Both the position numbers and the translations under genes were made by a program. DNA of 29,691 bases from Oscillospiraceae bacterium (lineage in GTDB: Bacteria; Bacillota; Clostridia; Oscillospirales; Oscillospiraceae): positions 1 through 29,691 of the forward strand of contig SVKT01000005.1 in the NCBI GenBank assembly GCA_015068335.1, given 5' to 3'. The notes below the pieces were generated by a model. The model was given only the letters and a program-made list of their open reading frames with translations. It was not told the origin of the DNA and searched no databases. Each line of letters starts with the position of its first letter. Position 1 is the stretch's first letter. Shown in pieces: positions 17,998 to 24,938 of this stretch.

Positions 17998-19521
17998 ATG
18001 AGAGGTGTACATAGCGCGGTAGACGATATTCGCTGCAATGTATTCGAGGAAGTTGCCCGCCTGGCCTATGATGAGGGAGATCTGAACCGTGTGGATATGA
18101 TCCCCTACAAGCTGGTCCCCGGCGAGATCGCCCATCACCGTCACGACGTGTTCCTGGAGCGTGCCGTCGTTGCTGCCCGTGTCCGTCTGGCACTGGGTAT
18201 GAGCCTGAACCCCTCCGGCCCCCGTGCGCCCCTGAGCGCCCAGATCAATGAGGCCTATACCGACCAGAAGTACTTTGAAGAGCCCCTGGTCAATATCATC
18301 CCCTACGCCTGCAATTCCTGCCCGCCCAAGCAGATCCGCATCACGGACAGTTGCCAGGGCTGCATTTCTCACCCCTGTATGAACGTCTGCCCCAAGGATG
18401 CCATCTATCTGGATAAGGACAAGAAGTGCCACATCGACCAGGAGAAGTGCATCAAGTGCGGCAAGTGCTTCAACCAGTGCCCCTACCGCGCCATCTCCAA
18501 GATCGAGCGGCCCTGCGCCGCCGCCTGCGGTATGGACGCCATCGAGTCCGATGAGCACGGCCGTGCCAAGATCAACTACGACAAGTGCGTGTCCTGCGGT
18601 ATGTGCCTGGTGAACTGCCCCTTCGGCGCCATCGCAGACAAGAGCCAGATCTTCCAGGTCATCAATGCCATCAAGCGCAATGAAGAAGTCATCGCCTGCG
18701 TGGCCCCCGCCTTCGTGGGTCAGTACGGCAAGGACGCCACCCCTGCCAAGTTGAAGGCCGCTATGCGCACCCTGGGCTTTACCGACGTGGTGGAGGTTGC
18801 CATCGGCGCCGACCTGTGCACCATTCAGGAAGCACACGACTTCCTGGAAGAGGTTCCCGAGAAGATCCCCTTTATGGGCACCTCCTGCTGCCCTGCCTGG
18901 TCTGTTATGGCAAAGACCCTGTTCCCCGAGTTCAAGGACAACATCTCTATGGCCCTGACGCCTATGGTCATCACCGCCCGTATGGTCAAGCGTGACCATC
19001 CCAATGCCCGCATCTGCTTCATCGGACCCTGCGCCGCAAAGAAGTTGGAGGCCAACCGCAAGTCCGTCCGCTCCGACGTGGACTTTGTGCTGACCTTCGA
19101 GGAACTGCTGGGTATGTTCAAGGCCAAGGACATCGACTTCAAGACCATCGAAGCCGACCCCGAGGACGGCCTGTTCGAAGGTTCCGGTATGGCCCGCGGC
19201 TTTGCTGTGGGCGGCGGCGTTGCCGCTGCTGTGGTGGAAGCCATCAAGCACATCGATCCCGACCGTGAGATGCTCATCGAGTACGGCGACGGTCTGCGTG
19301 AGTGCCGCAAGATGCTGGCTATGGCCAAGGCCGGCAAGCGCAACGGCTATCTGCTGGAAGGTATGGCCTGCCCCGGCGGCTGTGTGGCCGGTGCCGGCAC
19401 CATCCGCCCCATCAAGGAGAGTATAGCCAACGTGGAGCGCTTCAAGAACGAAGCCAACGAAATGACCACGACCACCAGCCCCTTCCTGAACCGTCTGGAC
19501 GAAGTGGCCGAGCGCGGCTGA
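17998..19521 (+). CDS. [FeFe] hydrogenase, group B type
   Basis: A 507-residue iron-only hydrogenase, reducing protons or oxidising H2 with ferredoxin-like partners. The N-terminal half is Cys-rich: C105/C108, C119-x2-C122-x4-C127-x3-C131, C144, C151-x2-C154-x2-C157-x3-C161, C173/C177 and C197-x2-C200-x2-C203-x3-C207, so several [4Fe-4S] clusters. H-cluster motifs are L1 TSCCPAW (295-301), L2 GPCAAKK (343-349) and L3 EGMACPGGCVAGAG (454-467). The TSCCP form in L1 and GPC in L2 place it with group B rather than the well-studied group A (TSCSPGW). GGAGACA precedes the ATG. It is transcribed alone; no maturase (HydE, HydF, HydG) is in the window. Confidence 0.88.
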   Translation: MRGVHSAVDDIRCNVFEEVARLAYDEGDLNRVDMIPYKLVPGEIAHHRHDVFLERAVVAARVRLALGMSLNPSGPRAPLSAQINEAYTDQKYFEEPLVNIIPYACNSCPPKQIRITDSCQGCISHPCMNVCPKDAIYLDKDKKCHIDQEKCIKCGKCFNQCPYRAISKIERPCAAACGMDAIESDEHGRAKINYDKCVSCGMCLVNCPFGAIADKSQIFQVINAIKRNEEVIACVAPAFVGQYGKDATPAKLKAAMRTLGFTDVVEVAIGADLCTIQEAHDFLEEVPEKIPFMGTSCCPAWSVMAKTLFPEFKDNISMALTPMVITARMVKRDHPNARICFIGPCAAKKLEANRKSVRSDVDFVLTFEELLGMFKAKDIDFKTIEADPEDGLFEGSGMARGFAVGGGVAAAVVEAIKHIDPDREMLIEYGDGLRECRKMLAMAKAGKRNGYLLEGMACPGGCVAGAGTIRPIKESIANVERFKNEANEMTTTTSPFLNRLDEVAERG

Positions 19522-19541
19522 TCCTGACAAAAACGCATAAT

Positions 19542-19580
19542 AAGCCGCCTGTCTGCGCATCGCAGACAGGCGGCTTTTCT
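19542..19580. terminator. Bidirectional terminator between hydrogenase and HAD phosphatase genes
   Basis: A 16-bp perfect stem AAGCCGCCTGTCTGCG (19542-19557) / CGCAGACAGGCGGCTT (19561-19576), loop CAT, with TTCT on the plus side and TTATTA on the minus side. It separates two convergent genes. Confidence 0.92.
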
Positions 19581-20240
19581 TTATCCCAAAACGTCGCTGG
19601 TGAACATTTCCTCGAAGGAGCGGATATAGTAGTCGCTGATGGCGCGGATCTCCTCCTGCTTGTCCTCGGCGGGGGCGTCGTAAACGGCGCAGACCCGGAA
19701 CCCGGCAGCCTTGGCGGTGCGGATGGCGTGAATGGCGTCCTCAAACACCACGGTGTCCTTCTTGTTGGATTGCAGGCGGCGCATACAGCGCTCGTAAACT
19801 TCGGCGCTGTCCCGTTTGCCGGCGCCTACCTCGGCGCAGGTCAGAATGCCGCGGAAGTAGCCGTCGATCCCGGTGCGCTTTAAGGCGATCTCCACCAGAC
19901 GGCGGTCGGTGTTGGTGGCAACGTACATCCACACGCCCTCCATTTTCAGCAGGGAGAGGAATTTCTTCACGCCGGGTTTAAGTTCCACGTGGTGGGTGTA
20001 AAACTCCTCCATATATGCCATCACCATATCCATCAGTTCGTCCGTGGTTTCGGTGAGGCCGTAGGCCTCCCGGCAGTAGTCCACGCCCTGACGCAGCGTC
20101 AGGGACATAATCTTTTCCTGGGTCGCGGGATCCGGCTCAATGCCCCGCTGGCGCAGCAGCCGGGAGGACGCGTCGTTCCACACCGCCATAGAGTCGACCA
20201 GCGTGCCGTCCATATCAAAAATTGCACTTTGCAGCCGCAT
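19581..20240 (-). CDS. HAD-superfamily phosphatase (subfamily IA, beta-PGM/Gph-like)
   Basis: A 219-residue HAD hydrolase with an inserted helical C1 cap. Motif I is IFDMDGTLVDS with nucleophile D9 and acid D11, motif II lies in YVATNTDRRLVE, motif III around GAGKRDSAEVY and motif IV FEDAIHAIRTAKAAGF. Members include beta-phosphoglucomutase and phosphoglycolate phosphatase; the substrate here cannot be decided. GAGGTG precedes the ATG. It is a single minus-strand gene, convergent with the hydrogenase gene. Confidence 0.87.
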   Translation of the reverse strand: MRLQSAIFDMDGTLVDSMAVWNDASSRLLRQRGIEPDPATQEKIMSLTLRQGVDYCREAYGLTETTDELMDMVMAYMEEFYTHHVELKPGVKKFLSLLKMEGVWMYVATNTDRRLVEIALKRTGIDGYFRGILTCAEVGAGKRDSAEVYERCMRRLQSNKKDTVVFEDAIHAIRTAKAAGFRVCAVYDAPAEDKQEEIRAISDYYIRSFEEMFTSDVLG

Positions 20241-20271
20241 AAAAACACCTCAAAGAAAGATTCGTTTTTGT

Positions 20272-20277
20272 ATTATA
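20272..20277 (-). promoter_or_regulatory. -10 element for the HAD phosphatase gene
   Basis: TATAAT on the minus strand, about 32 bases before the ATG. No clear -35 at 17 bp (GGTTCA). Confidence 0.45.
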
Positions 20278-20390
20278 GCATATTTTCAAAGAAATGAACC
20301 CCCCATTTCTCTTTTTCAAAAGAGAAACGGGCCGTTCACGGTCCAAAGAGAAAAGGCGGCCGACAAACGGCGCCGCCGTTTGCGGCAAAA

Positions 20391-20676
20391 ACGGGAGTTA
20401 GGGCAAGAAAACCCGCTTGAACCTTATGTTCGAAGCGCTGGGCGCGGGCGGGGTGCGGCAGATTTCGCAGCAGAAAACCACGCGAATCGGACGTACGCAA
20501 ACCGGGGTGCTTGCCGACGCACAGATCTTCTCTTTCCGCTGCCGCTGGCTGTCTCTGGACGCTATCCCCGCAGCGAAAGCACCGTGCCGCGGCGAAGGGG
20601 ATTTCGATTGGGCGGTTCTTGCGCGCCCAACGCTGAAAACCGATTTAATTGAGTAGCCTCCTGCCCGAACTCCCGT
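20391..20676. repeat. Fold-back element with terminal inverted repeats (MITE-like or large structured RNA)
   Basis: Ends ACGGGAGTTAGGGCA (20391-20405) and TGCCCGAACTCCCGT (20662-20676) are inverted with 14 of 15 pairing. A second pair, AGCGCTGGGCGCG (20434-20446) / CGCGCCCAACGCT (20622-20634), matches 12 of 13 and lies 43 and 42 bases from the two ends, so it is symmetric. Deeper, GGTGCTT (20506-20512) pairs with AAGCACC (20577-20583) and CGCTGC with GCAGCG inside it. No target-site duplication is visible. It could be a dispersed non-autonomous element or a long non-coding RNA. Confidence 0.5.
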
Positions 20677-20681
20677 ATGAT

Positions 20682-20718
20682 AAAGGCTCCCGACACCTTG
20701 CGTGTCGGGAGCCTTTTT
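20682..20718 (+). terminator. Terminator-like hairpin after the fold-back element
   Basis: A 15-bp stem AAAGGCTCCCGACAC (20682-20696) / GTGTCGGGAGCCTTT (20702-20716), loop CTTGC, followed by TT. It works best on the plus strand, although metG (minus) ends 70 bases away and could also use it. Confidence 0.7.
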
Positions 20719-20746
20719 GGCGGTTTCTTTTCCACCGGGCGCGGCG

Positions 20747-20774
20747 GCTTTTCTTTGGCAAGACAAAGAAAAGC
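20747..20774 (-). other. Hairpin just downstream of metG
   Basis: An 11-bp stem GCTTTTCTTTG (20747-20757) / CAAAGAAAAGC (20764-20774), loop GCAAGA. It begins 12 bases after the metG stop. No T-run follows on the minus strand, so it may protect the 3' end rather than terminate. Confidence 0.55.
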
Positions 20775-20786
20775 GGGGGTGCAATA

Positions 20787-22766
20787 TCAGCAGAGTTTAG
20801 CGCCGGCGGGGATGGCGTCATCCACCATCAGCAGGTTCAGTTTCTCCTCGCCCTTTTCGGTGTGGACGGCGGAGATCAGCATACCGCAACTCTCCTGCCC
20901 CATCATCTTTCTGGGAGGCAGGTTCACGATGGCTACCAGCGTCTTGCCCACGAGATCCTCGGGTTTGTACCACTTGGCGATGCCGGAGAGGATCTGGCGG
21001 TCGGTACCGGTGCCGTCGTCCAGGGTGAATTTCAGCAGTTTGTCGCTCTTCTTCACGTTCTCGCAGGCTTTGACCTTCACGGCGCGGAAGTCGCTTTTAC
21101 AGAAGGTGTCAAAGTCCACGTTCTCCGTGGCCAGAGGCTCGGTCTCGATGGCGGGCAGAGTGGCCTTGCGGGCGGCCTCGGCGGCTGCCTCCAACTCGGC
21201 GATGGCCTTTTCCATATCGATGCGGGGGAACAGGTTCTCGCCCTTGGTGGTGGTGACGGTCTCGCACAGGCGGCCCCACTGGTTGGCGGAAGCCCAGTCG
21301 CGGCAGGCCTCGCAGGCGCCGATCTGGACGAACAGTTTCTCCATACTCTCGGGCATAAAGGGCGTCAGCAGGATGCCGCAGATGCGGGTGGTTTCCAGCA
21401 GGTTATACAGCACGTGAGCAAGGCGCTCGCCGTTGGCGTCCATATCCTTGGCCAGCGCCCAGGGTGCAGTCTCGTCGATATACTTGTTGGCGCGCTGGAT
21501 GACCTTGAACACATCGTTCAGGGCGGTGTGGGGCGCGCAGGACTCCATATCCTTCTCGTACTGGTCGCGCAGGGCGGAGACCATCGCGATCAGGTCGGCG
21601 TCCACGGCCTCGGGGGCGGCGCAGGTCTTGCAGCCGGCGGGCAGAGTGCCATCGAAATACTTGCCGGCCATAGCGGTGGTGCGGGAGACCAGATTGCCCA
21701 GGTCGTTGGCCAGGTCGGTGTTGATAGTCTGAATCAGCAGTTCATTGGAGAAGTTGCCGTCGGAACCGAAGGGGAAGGTGCGCATCAGGAAGAAGCGCAG
21801 GGCGTCCACGCCGAACTTCTCGGCGAGAATGTAGGGATCCACCACGTTGCCCTTGGACTTACTCATCTTGCCGCCGTCCAGCAGCAGCCAGCCGTGGCCG
21901 AACACGTGCTTGGGCAAAGGCTCTTCCATACTCATCAGCATCGCGGGCCAGATGATGGAGTGGAAGCGGACGATCTCCTTGCCCACGAAGTGATAGTCGG
22001 CGGGCCAGTAGTGATCGTAATCATCGTACTTGTCATTCAGGAAGCCCAGTGCGGTGCAGTAGTTGAACAGGGCGTCCACCCACACATACACCACGTGGCC
22101 GGGGTCGAAGTCCACGGGCACGCCCCAGGTGAAAGAGGTGCGGGACACGCACAGATCTTCCAGACCGGGCTTGATGAAGTTGTTTACCATCTCGTTGACG
22201 CGGCTGCGGGGTTGCAGGAAATCGGTGTCTTCCAGCAGGGACTGCACGCGGTCGGCGTACTTGGACAGTTTGAAGAAGTAGGCTTCCTCCTCGGCATCCA
22301 CCACGCTTCGGCCGCAGTCGGGGCAGCAGCCGTCTTTCAACTGGCTTTCTGTCCAGAAGGATTCGCAGGGGGTGCAGTACTTGCCCTTGTAGGCGCCCTT
22401 GTAGATGTCGCCCTTGTCGTACATTTTCTTGAAGATCTTCTGCACGGAGGCAACGTGATAATCGTCGGTGGTGCGGATGAAGCGGTCGTTGGAGATGTTC
22501 ATCAACTTCCACAGGTCGAGAATACCGCCCTCGCCCTCCACAATGTTGTCCACAAACTGCTGGGGGGTCACGCCGGCTTCCTTGGCCTTGTTTTCGATCT
22601 TCTGGCCGTGCTCGTCGGTGCCGGTGAGGAACATCACGTCGTGGCCGGTGAGCCGCTTGTAGCGGGCCATAGCGTCGGTGGCCACGGTGCAGTAGGTGTG
22701 GCCGATGTGCAGTTTGTCGGAGGGATAGTAGATGGGGGTGGTAATATAAAACTTTTTCTTTTCCAT
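20787..22766 (-). CDS. metG: Methionyl-tRNA synthetase
   Basis: Charges tRNA-Met, including the initiator. The 659 residues contain the class I HIGH motif at 20-23 and KMSKS at 300-304, a zinc-knuckle-like insert with C131/C134 and C148/C151 (an extra C147 is adjacent), the anticodon-binding helical domain, and a C-terminal tRNA-binding OB fold (FDTFCKSDFRAVKVKACENV.. MMGQESCGMLISA) from about residue 555. AAGGAG precedes the ATG. The leader is only about 55 nt, too short for a T-box. The promoter is divergent from that of xth. Confidence 0.97.
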   Translation of the reverse strand: MEKKKFYITTPIYYPSDKLHIGHTYCTVATDAMARYKRLTGHDVMFLTGTDEHGQKIENKAKEAGVTPQQFVDNIVEGEGGILDLWKLMNISNDRFIRTTDDYHVASVQKIFKKMYDKGDIYKGAYKGKYCTPCESFWTESQLKDGCCPDCGRSVVDAEEEAYFFKLSKYADRVQSLLEDTDFLQPRSRVNEMVNNFIKPGLEDLCVSRTSFTWGVPVDFDPGHVVYVWVDALFNYCTALGFLNDKYDDYDHYWPADYHFVGKEIVRFHSIIWPAMLMSMEEPLPKHVFGHGWLLLDGGKMSKSKGNVVDPYILAEKFGVDALRFFLMRTFPFGSDGNFSNELLIQTINTDLANDLGNLVSRTTAMAGKYFDGTLPAGCKTCAAPEAVDADLIAMVSALRDQYEKDMESCAPHTALNDVFKVIQRANKYIDETAPWALAKDMDANGERLAHVLYNLLETTRICGILLTPFMPESMEKLFVQIGACEACRDWASANQWGRLCETVTTTKGENLFPRIDMEKAIAELEAAAEAARKATLPAIETEPLATENVDFDTFCKSDFRAVKVKACENVKKSDKLLKFTLDDGTGTDRQILSGIAKWYKPEDLVGKTLVAIVNLPPRKMMGQESCGMLISAVHTEKGEEKLNLLMVDDAIPAGAKLC

Positions 22767-22825
22767 AGGGTTTTCTCCTTTTTGCGGCGCCGCCGAATGG
22801 AAGCGGGCCGGTAATCAACTCTATT

Positions 22826-22854
22826 ATTATAAGGGATAACTTTGGAAAATACAA
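22826..22854 (-). promoter_or_regulatory. metG promoter
   Basis: Minus strand: -35 TTGTAT (22854-22849), 17-bp spacer, -10 TATAAT (22831-22826). Confidence 0.7.
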
Positions 22855-22862
22855 TGATTGGA

Positions 22863-22891
22863 TTGTTTTTTCGGCGGAAGTGGGATAAAAT
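22863..22891 (+). promoter_or_regulatory. xth promoter
   Basis: -35 TTGTTT (22863-22868), 17-bp spacer, -10 TAAAAT (22886-22891). It is back-to-back with the metG promoter, the -35 boxes being 8 bp apart. Confidence 0.65.
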
Positions 22892-22923
22892 GTGGAAAAA
22901 CAAGTGCCGCAAGGAGAAGTGCT

Positions 22924-23679
22924 ATGAAATTTGTGTCGTGGAACGTCAACGGCCTGCGCGCCTGTCTGAACAAAGGCTTTCTGGATTTCTGTGCCGCCGT
23001 GGACGCCGATTTCATCTGCCTGCAAGAGACCAAGATGCGTCCGGAGCAGGCGGAATTCGACCTGCCCGGCTATCACCGCTTCTGGAACAGCGCCGACAAG
23101 GCGGGCTATTCCGGCACGGCGATCTTTACGAAGCACGCGCCCCTGAACGTGACCTATGACTTCGGTGACGAGCAGCACCGCCACGAGGGCCGCATCATCA
23201 CGGCGGAGTATGCGGACTTCTATCTGGTCTGCTGCTACACGCCCAACGCCCAGGACGAGTTGAAGCGGCTGGACTACCGTATGGTGTGGGAGGACGATCT
23301 GCGCGCCTATCTGATGGAACTGGACGCCCAAAAGCCTGTGGTCTACTGCGGCGATTTGAACGTGGCCCATCAGGAGATCGACCTGAAAAACCCCAGGGCC
23401 AACCGCCGCAACCCCGGTTTTACCGACGAGGAGCGGGCGAAGATGACGGCGCTGCTGGAAAGCGGCTTCGTAGACACCTTCCGCGCCCTCTATCCCGACA
23501 AGACCGGCGCCTACTCCTGGTGGAGTTACCGCTTCAACGCCCGGAAGAACAACGCCGGCTGGCGCATCGATTACTTCATCGTGTCGGAGCGGCTGCGGGC
23601 GCGCATCACAAACGCCGATATTTACAGCGAGATTCCGGGCTCCGACCACTGCCCCGTAGCGCTGGAACTGGATATTTGA
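22924..23679 (+). CDS. xth: Exodeoxyribonuclease III (AP endonuclease)
   Basis: Cuts DNA 5' to abasic sites in base excision repair and degrades duplex ends 3' to 5'. The 251 residues match the family. Visible active-site motifs: WNVNGLRA (N7), LQETKMR (E35), YTPNAQ, YCGDLNVAHQEIDL (D and N), YSWWSYRFNARKNNAGWRIDYFIVS and the final SDHCPVALEL (D-H pair). The ATG at 22924 is preceded by AAGGAGAAG; the open frame 66 bases longer covers the promoter. It is transcribed alone and ends at the terminator 23692-23718. Confidence 0.95.
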   Translation: MKFVSWNVNGLRACLNKGFLDFCAAVDADFICLQETKMRPEQAEFDLPGYHRFWNSADKAGYSGTAIFTKHAPLNVTYDFGDEQHRHEGRIITAEYADFYLVCCYTPNAQDELKRLDYRMVWEDDLRAYLMELDAQKPVVYCGDLNVAHQEIDLKNPRANRRNPGFTDEERAKMTALLESGFVDTFRALYPDKTGAYSWWSYRFNARKNNAGWRIDYFIVSERLRARITNADIYSEIPGSDHCPVALELDI

Positions 23680-23691
23680 AAAAATCCAAAC

Positions 23692-23718
23692 AAAAAGCAG
23701 CCATTTTGGCTGCTTTTT
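23692..23718 (+). terminator. xth terminator
   Basis: An 11-bp stem AAAAAGCAGCC (23692-23702) / GGCTGCTTTTT (23708-23718), loop ATTTT, ending in T5. Confidence 0.9.
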
Positions 23719-23738
23719 GCGTCCTTGGGCTCCGCAGA

Positions 23739-23767
23739 TTGACAAAATCTTCCGCCTGTGTTATTTT
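23739..23767 (+). promoter_or_regulatory. Promoter of the putative tandem-repeat RNA
   Basis: A consensus -35 TTGACA (23739-23744), 17-bp spacer, -10 TATTTT (23762-23767). It lies right after the xth terminator and just before the tandem repeats, with no gene on its strand downstream. Confidence 0.65.
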
Positions 23768-23781
23768 AGCCCCAGAAGAAT

Positions 23782-23860
23782 CCATTGTGGGCAGCGCCGT
23801 CCCTTAACCATATGGCGTCATATAGGCTAATACGACTGTCAGGGCCTTTGGTTTCTTCCC
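23782..23860 (+). repeat. Tandem repeat copy 1 (79 bp)
   Basis: Begins CCATTGTGGGCAGCG and ends CTTCCC. Aligns without gaps to copy 2, period 88 bp; I count 13 differences in 79 positions. The hairpin is at 23804-23830. Confidence 0.85.
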
Positions 23861-23869
23861 TTGAAGCAC

Positions 23870-23948
23870 CCATTGTGGGCAGCGACGTCCCTTGGCCATA
23901 TGACGCCATATCGGCTAACACGGCTGTCAAGTCCTTTGGGCGCTTCCC
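23870..23948 (+). repeat. Tandem repeat copy 2 (79 bp)
   Basis: Begins CCATTGTGGGCAGCG and ends CTTCCC. The hairpin at 23892-23918 is better paired than that of copy 1: UUGGCC with GGCUAA, and AUAUG with CAUAU around ACGC. Confidence 0.85.
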
Positions 23949-24089
23949 CGGAGCAGATACTGAGATACTGTTGCGCAATTGGAGCGCAGGGGTCCCTCGC
24001 AGCATCTGCTCTTTTTTGCGCCGTCTTGACCCTTCGGCAGAACATAATAAGATGTGCTTGCCATCTGTGACCGGCGTGGCAGAAACAGG

Positions 24090-24115
24090 AAAAGCAGCCC
24101 GAATGGGCTGCTTTT
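24090..24115. terminator. Terminator at the GDPD gene end
   Basis: An 11-bp stem AAAAGCAGCCC (24090-24100) / GGGCTGCTTTT (24105-24115), loop GAAT. It resembles the xth terminator (both contain GGCTGCTTTTTGCGT on the plus strand). It can serve the minus-strand GDPD-like gene and back up the small RNA. Confidence 0.8.
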
Positions 24116-24119
24116 TGCG

Positions 24120-24932
24120 TTATTCCGGGATAAATCCTTCAAAAATGAACAGGTCATAGGCGCGGCGGCACTCGTCCAGTTGGGCCTGGGATTTTACCGT
24201 CCACGCCACGGTCAGGGGGCGGAAGACCGCCCTGCACACCCGGAAGGACAGGTTGCGGAAATACCGCACATCATACGCCACGAAATCGGGCCGGGAGAGG
24301 ACGTTTACCAGCAGTTGGTGTGCCGCCCACTGGGCGGCGGATTCCCGCTTGCCGGGCTTGGAGTAGTTGGTGGAAAGTTGCCCCCGGATCCACTCCGGGC
24401 GGTGCGTTTTGAACCAGCGCACCGCAAGCGGATGAAAGGACTCCACACAGAACGGCCCCCTGTACGCCAGCAGCAGCGGCTCGATGGCGGCACACACGGC
24501 GGCATAGTCCCCGTGGGCCTTGGCTTCCACGATAATGGGCACCTGTCCGTCCACCAGCGAGAGAAAGTCCGTGAACCGGGGGATGCGTTCCGCTGTGCCG
24601 AACAGAGGGAATTGCTGCAATTCCTCAAAGGTGTAATCCGACACCTGACCCTCCACGCCGCAGAGGCGCAGCAGCGAGTCATCGTGGAACACCACGGGGA
24701 CGCCGTCCCGGGTGAGTTGGACGTCCATCTCCGTCCCGTAGCCGTGTTCAATGGCCCTGCGGAAGGCGGCGATGGAGTTTTCCGGGATGCCGGCGGCGTT
24801 GTCATAGAGACCGCGGTGGGTGTAATACCGCCCCAAAAGGGCGCTGTGGTCGGGTCGTGGGCCTGTCCGGGGCATCAGGAGGAACAGATACAGCGCGGAC
24901 AGGACAAGCAAGAGAATGAAAACAGCGGTCAT
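24120..24932 (-). CDS. Glycerophosphodiester phosphodiesterase family protein
   Basis: Likely hydrolyses glycerophosphodiesters to glycerol-3-phosphate and an alcohol. The 270 residues begin with one hydrophobic segment (AVFILLLVLSALYLFLLM), which should anchor it in the membrane. The catalytic core follows: YTHRGLYDN..PENSIAAFRRAIEHG, then YGTEMDVQLTRDGVPVVFHDDSLLRLCG, with the HR-G, E-D and H residues of the GDPD site, and IIVEAKAHGD later. The gene starts 6 bases after the MFS transporter stop and lacks a clear ribosome binding site of its own, so coupled translation is likely. The operon partner suggests uptake and use of a related substrate, which is speculative. Confidence 0.88.
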   Translation of the reverse strand: MTAVFILLLVLSALYLFLLMPRTGPRPDHSALLGRYYTHRGLYDNAAGIPENSIAAFRRAIEHGYGTEMDVQLTRDGVPVVFHDDSLLRLCGVEGQVSDYTFEELQQFPLFGTAERIPRFTDFLSLVDGQVPIIVEAKAHGDYAAVCAAIEPLLLAYRGPFCVESFHPLAVRWFKTHRPEWIRGQLSTNYSKPGKRESAAQWAAHQLLVNVLSRPDFVAYDVRYFRNLSFRVCRAVFRPLTVAWTVKSQAQLDECRRAYDLFIFEGFIPE

Positions 24933-24938
24933 CGTCGA

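Larger units (their letters stand above)
20241..20786. other. Gene-free, hairpin-rich region between HAD phosphatase and metG
   Basis: A 546-bp stretch with no credible gene. Open frames on both strands (for example 20398-20784 minus and 20417-20656 plus) have odd composition and no ribosome binding site. From 20306 on, it contains at least six hairpins in series: TTTCTCTTTT/AAAAGAGAAA (20306-20327), GGGCCG/CGGTCC (20329-20344), CAAACGGC/GCCGTTTG (20364-20382), the 286-bp fold-back (20391-20676), a terminator-like stem (20682-20716) and GCTTTTCTTTG/CAAAGAAAAGC (20747-20774). Confidence 0.6.
23774..24017 (+). ncRNA. Candidate small RNA with two tandem structured repeats
   Basis: No protein gene of credible quality lies between xth and the minus-strand GDPD-like gene (23680-24119). 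The plus strand has a promoter (23739-23767), two 79-base tandem repeats, then a long hairpin whose closing stem GAGCAGAT (23951-23958) / ATCTGCTC (24004-24011) is followed by TTTTTT (24012-24017). This predicts an RNA of about 244 nt. Each repeat has a conserved hairpin with AUAUG/CAUAU at its tip and a UUAACC or UUGGCC base paired to GGCUAA. Short in-frame peptides are possible but lack ribosome binding sites. I do not recognise a known RNA family. Confidence 0.5.

Noticed and set aside
20398..20784. Minus-strand 128-codon and plus-strand 79-codon open frames in the hairpin-rich region
   Set aside because: Composition is unlike the neighbouring proteins, there is no ribosome binding site, and the frames run through inverted repeats and a terminator-like hairpin.
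22767..22860. T-box leader upstream of metG
   Set aside because: The promoter leaves only about a 55-nt leader, too short for a T-box, and no T-box core sequence is seen.
23782..23948. CRISPR-like array
   Set aside because: There are only two long diverged copies, without regular short repeats and unique spacers, and no cas genes are present.
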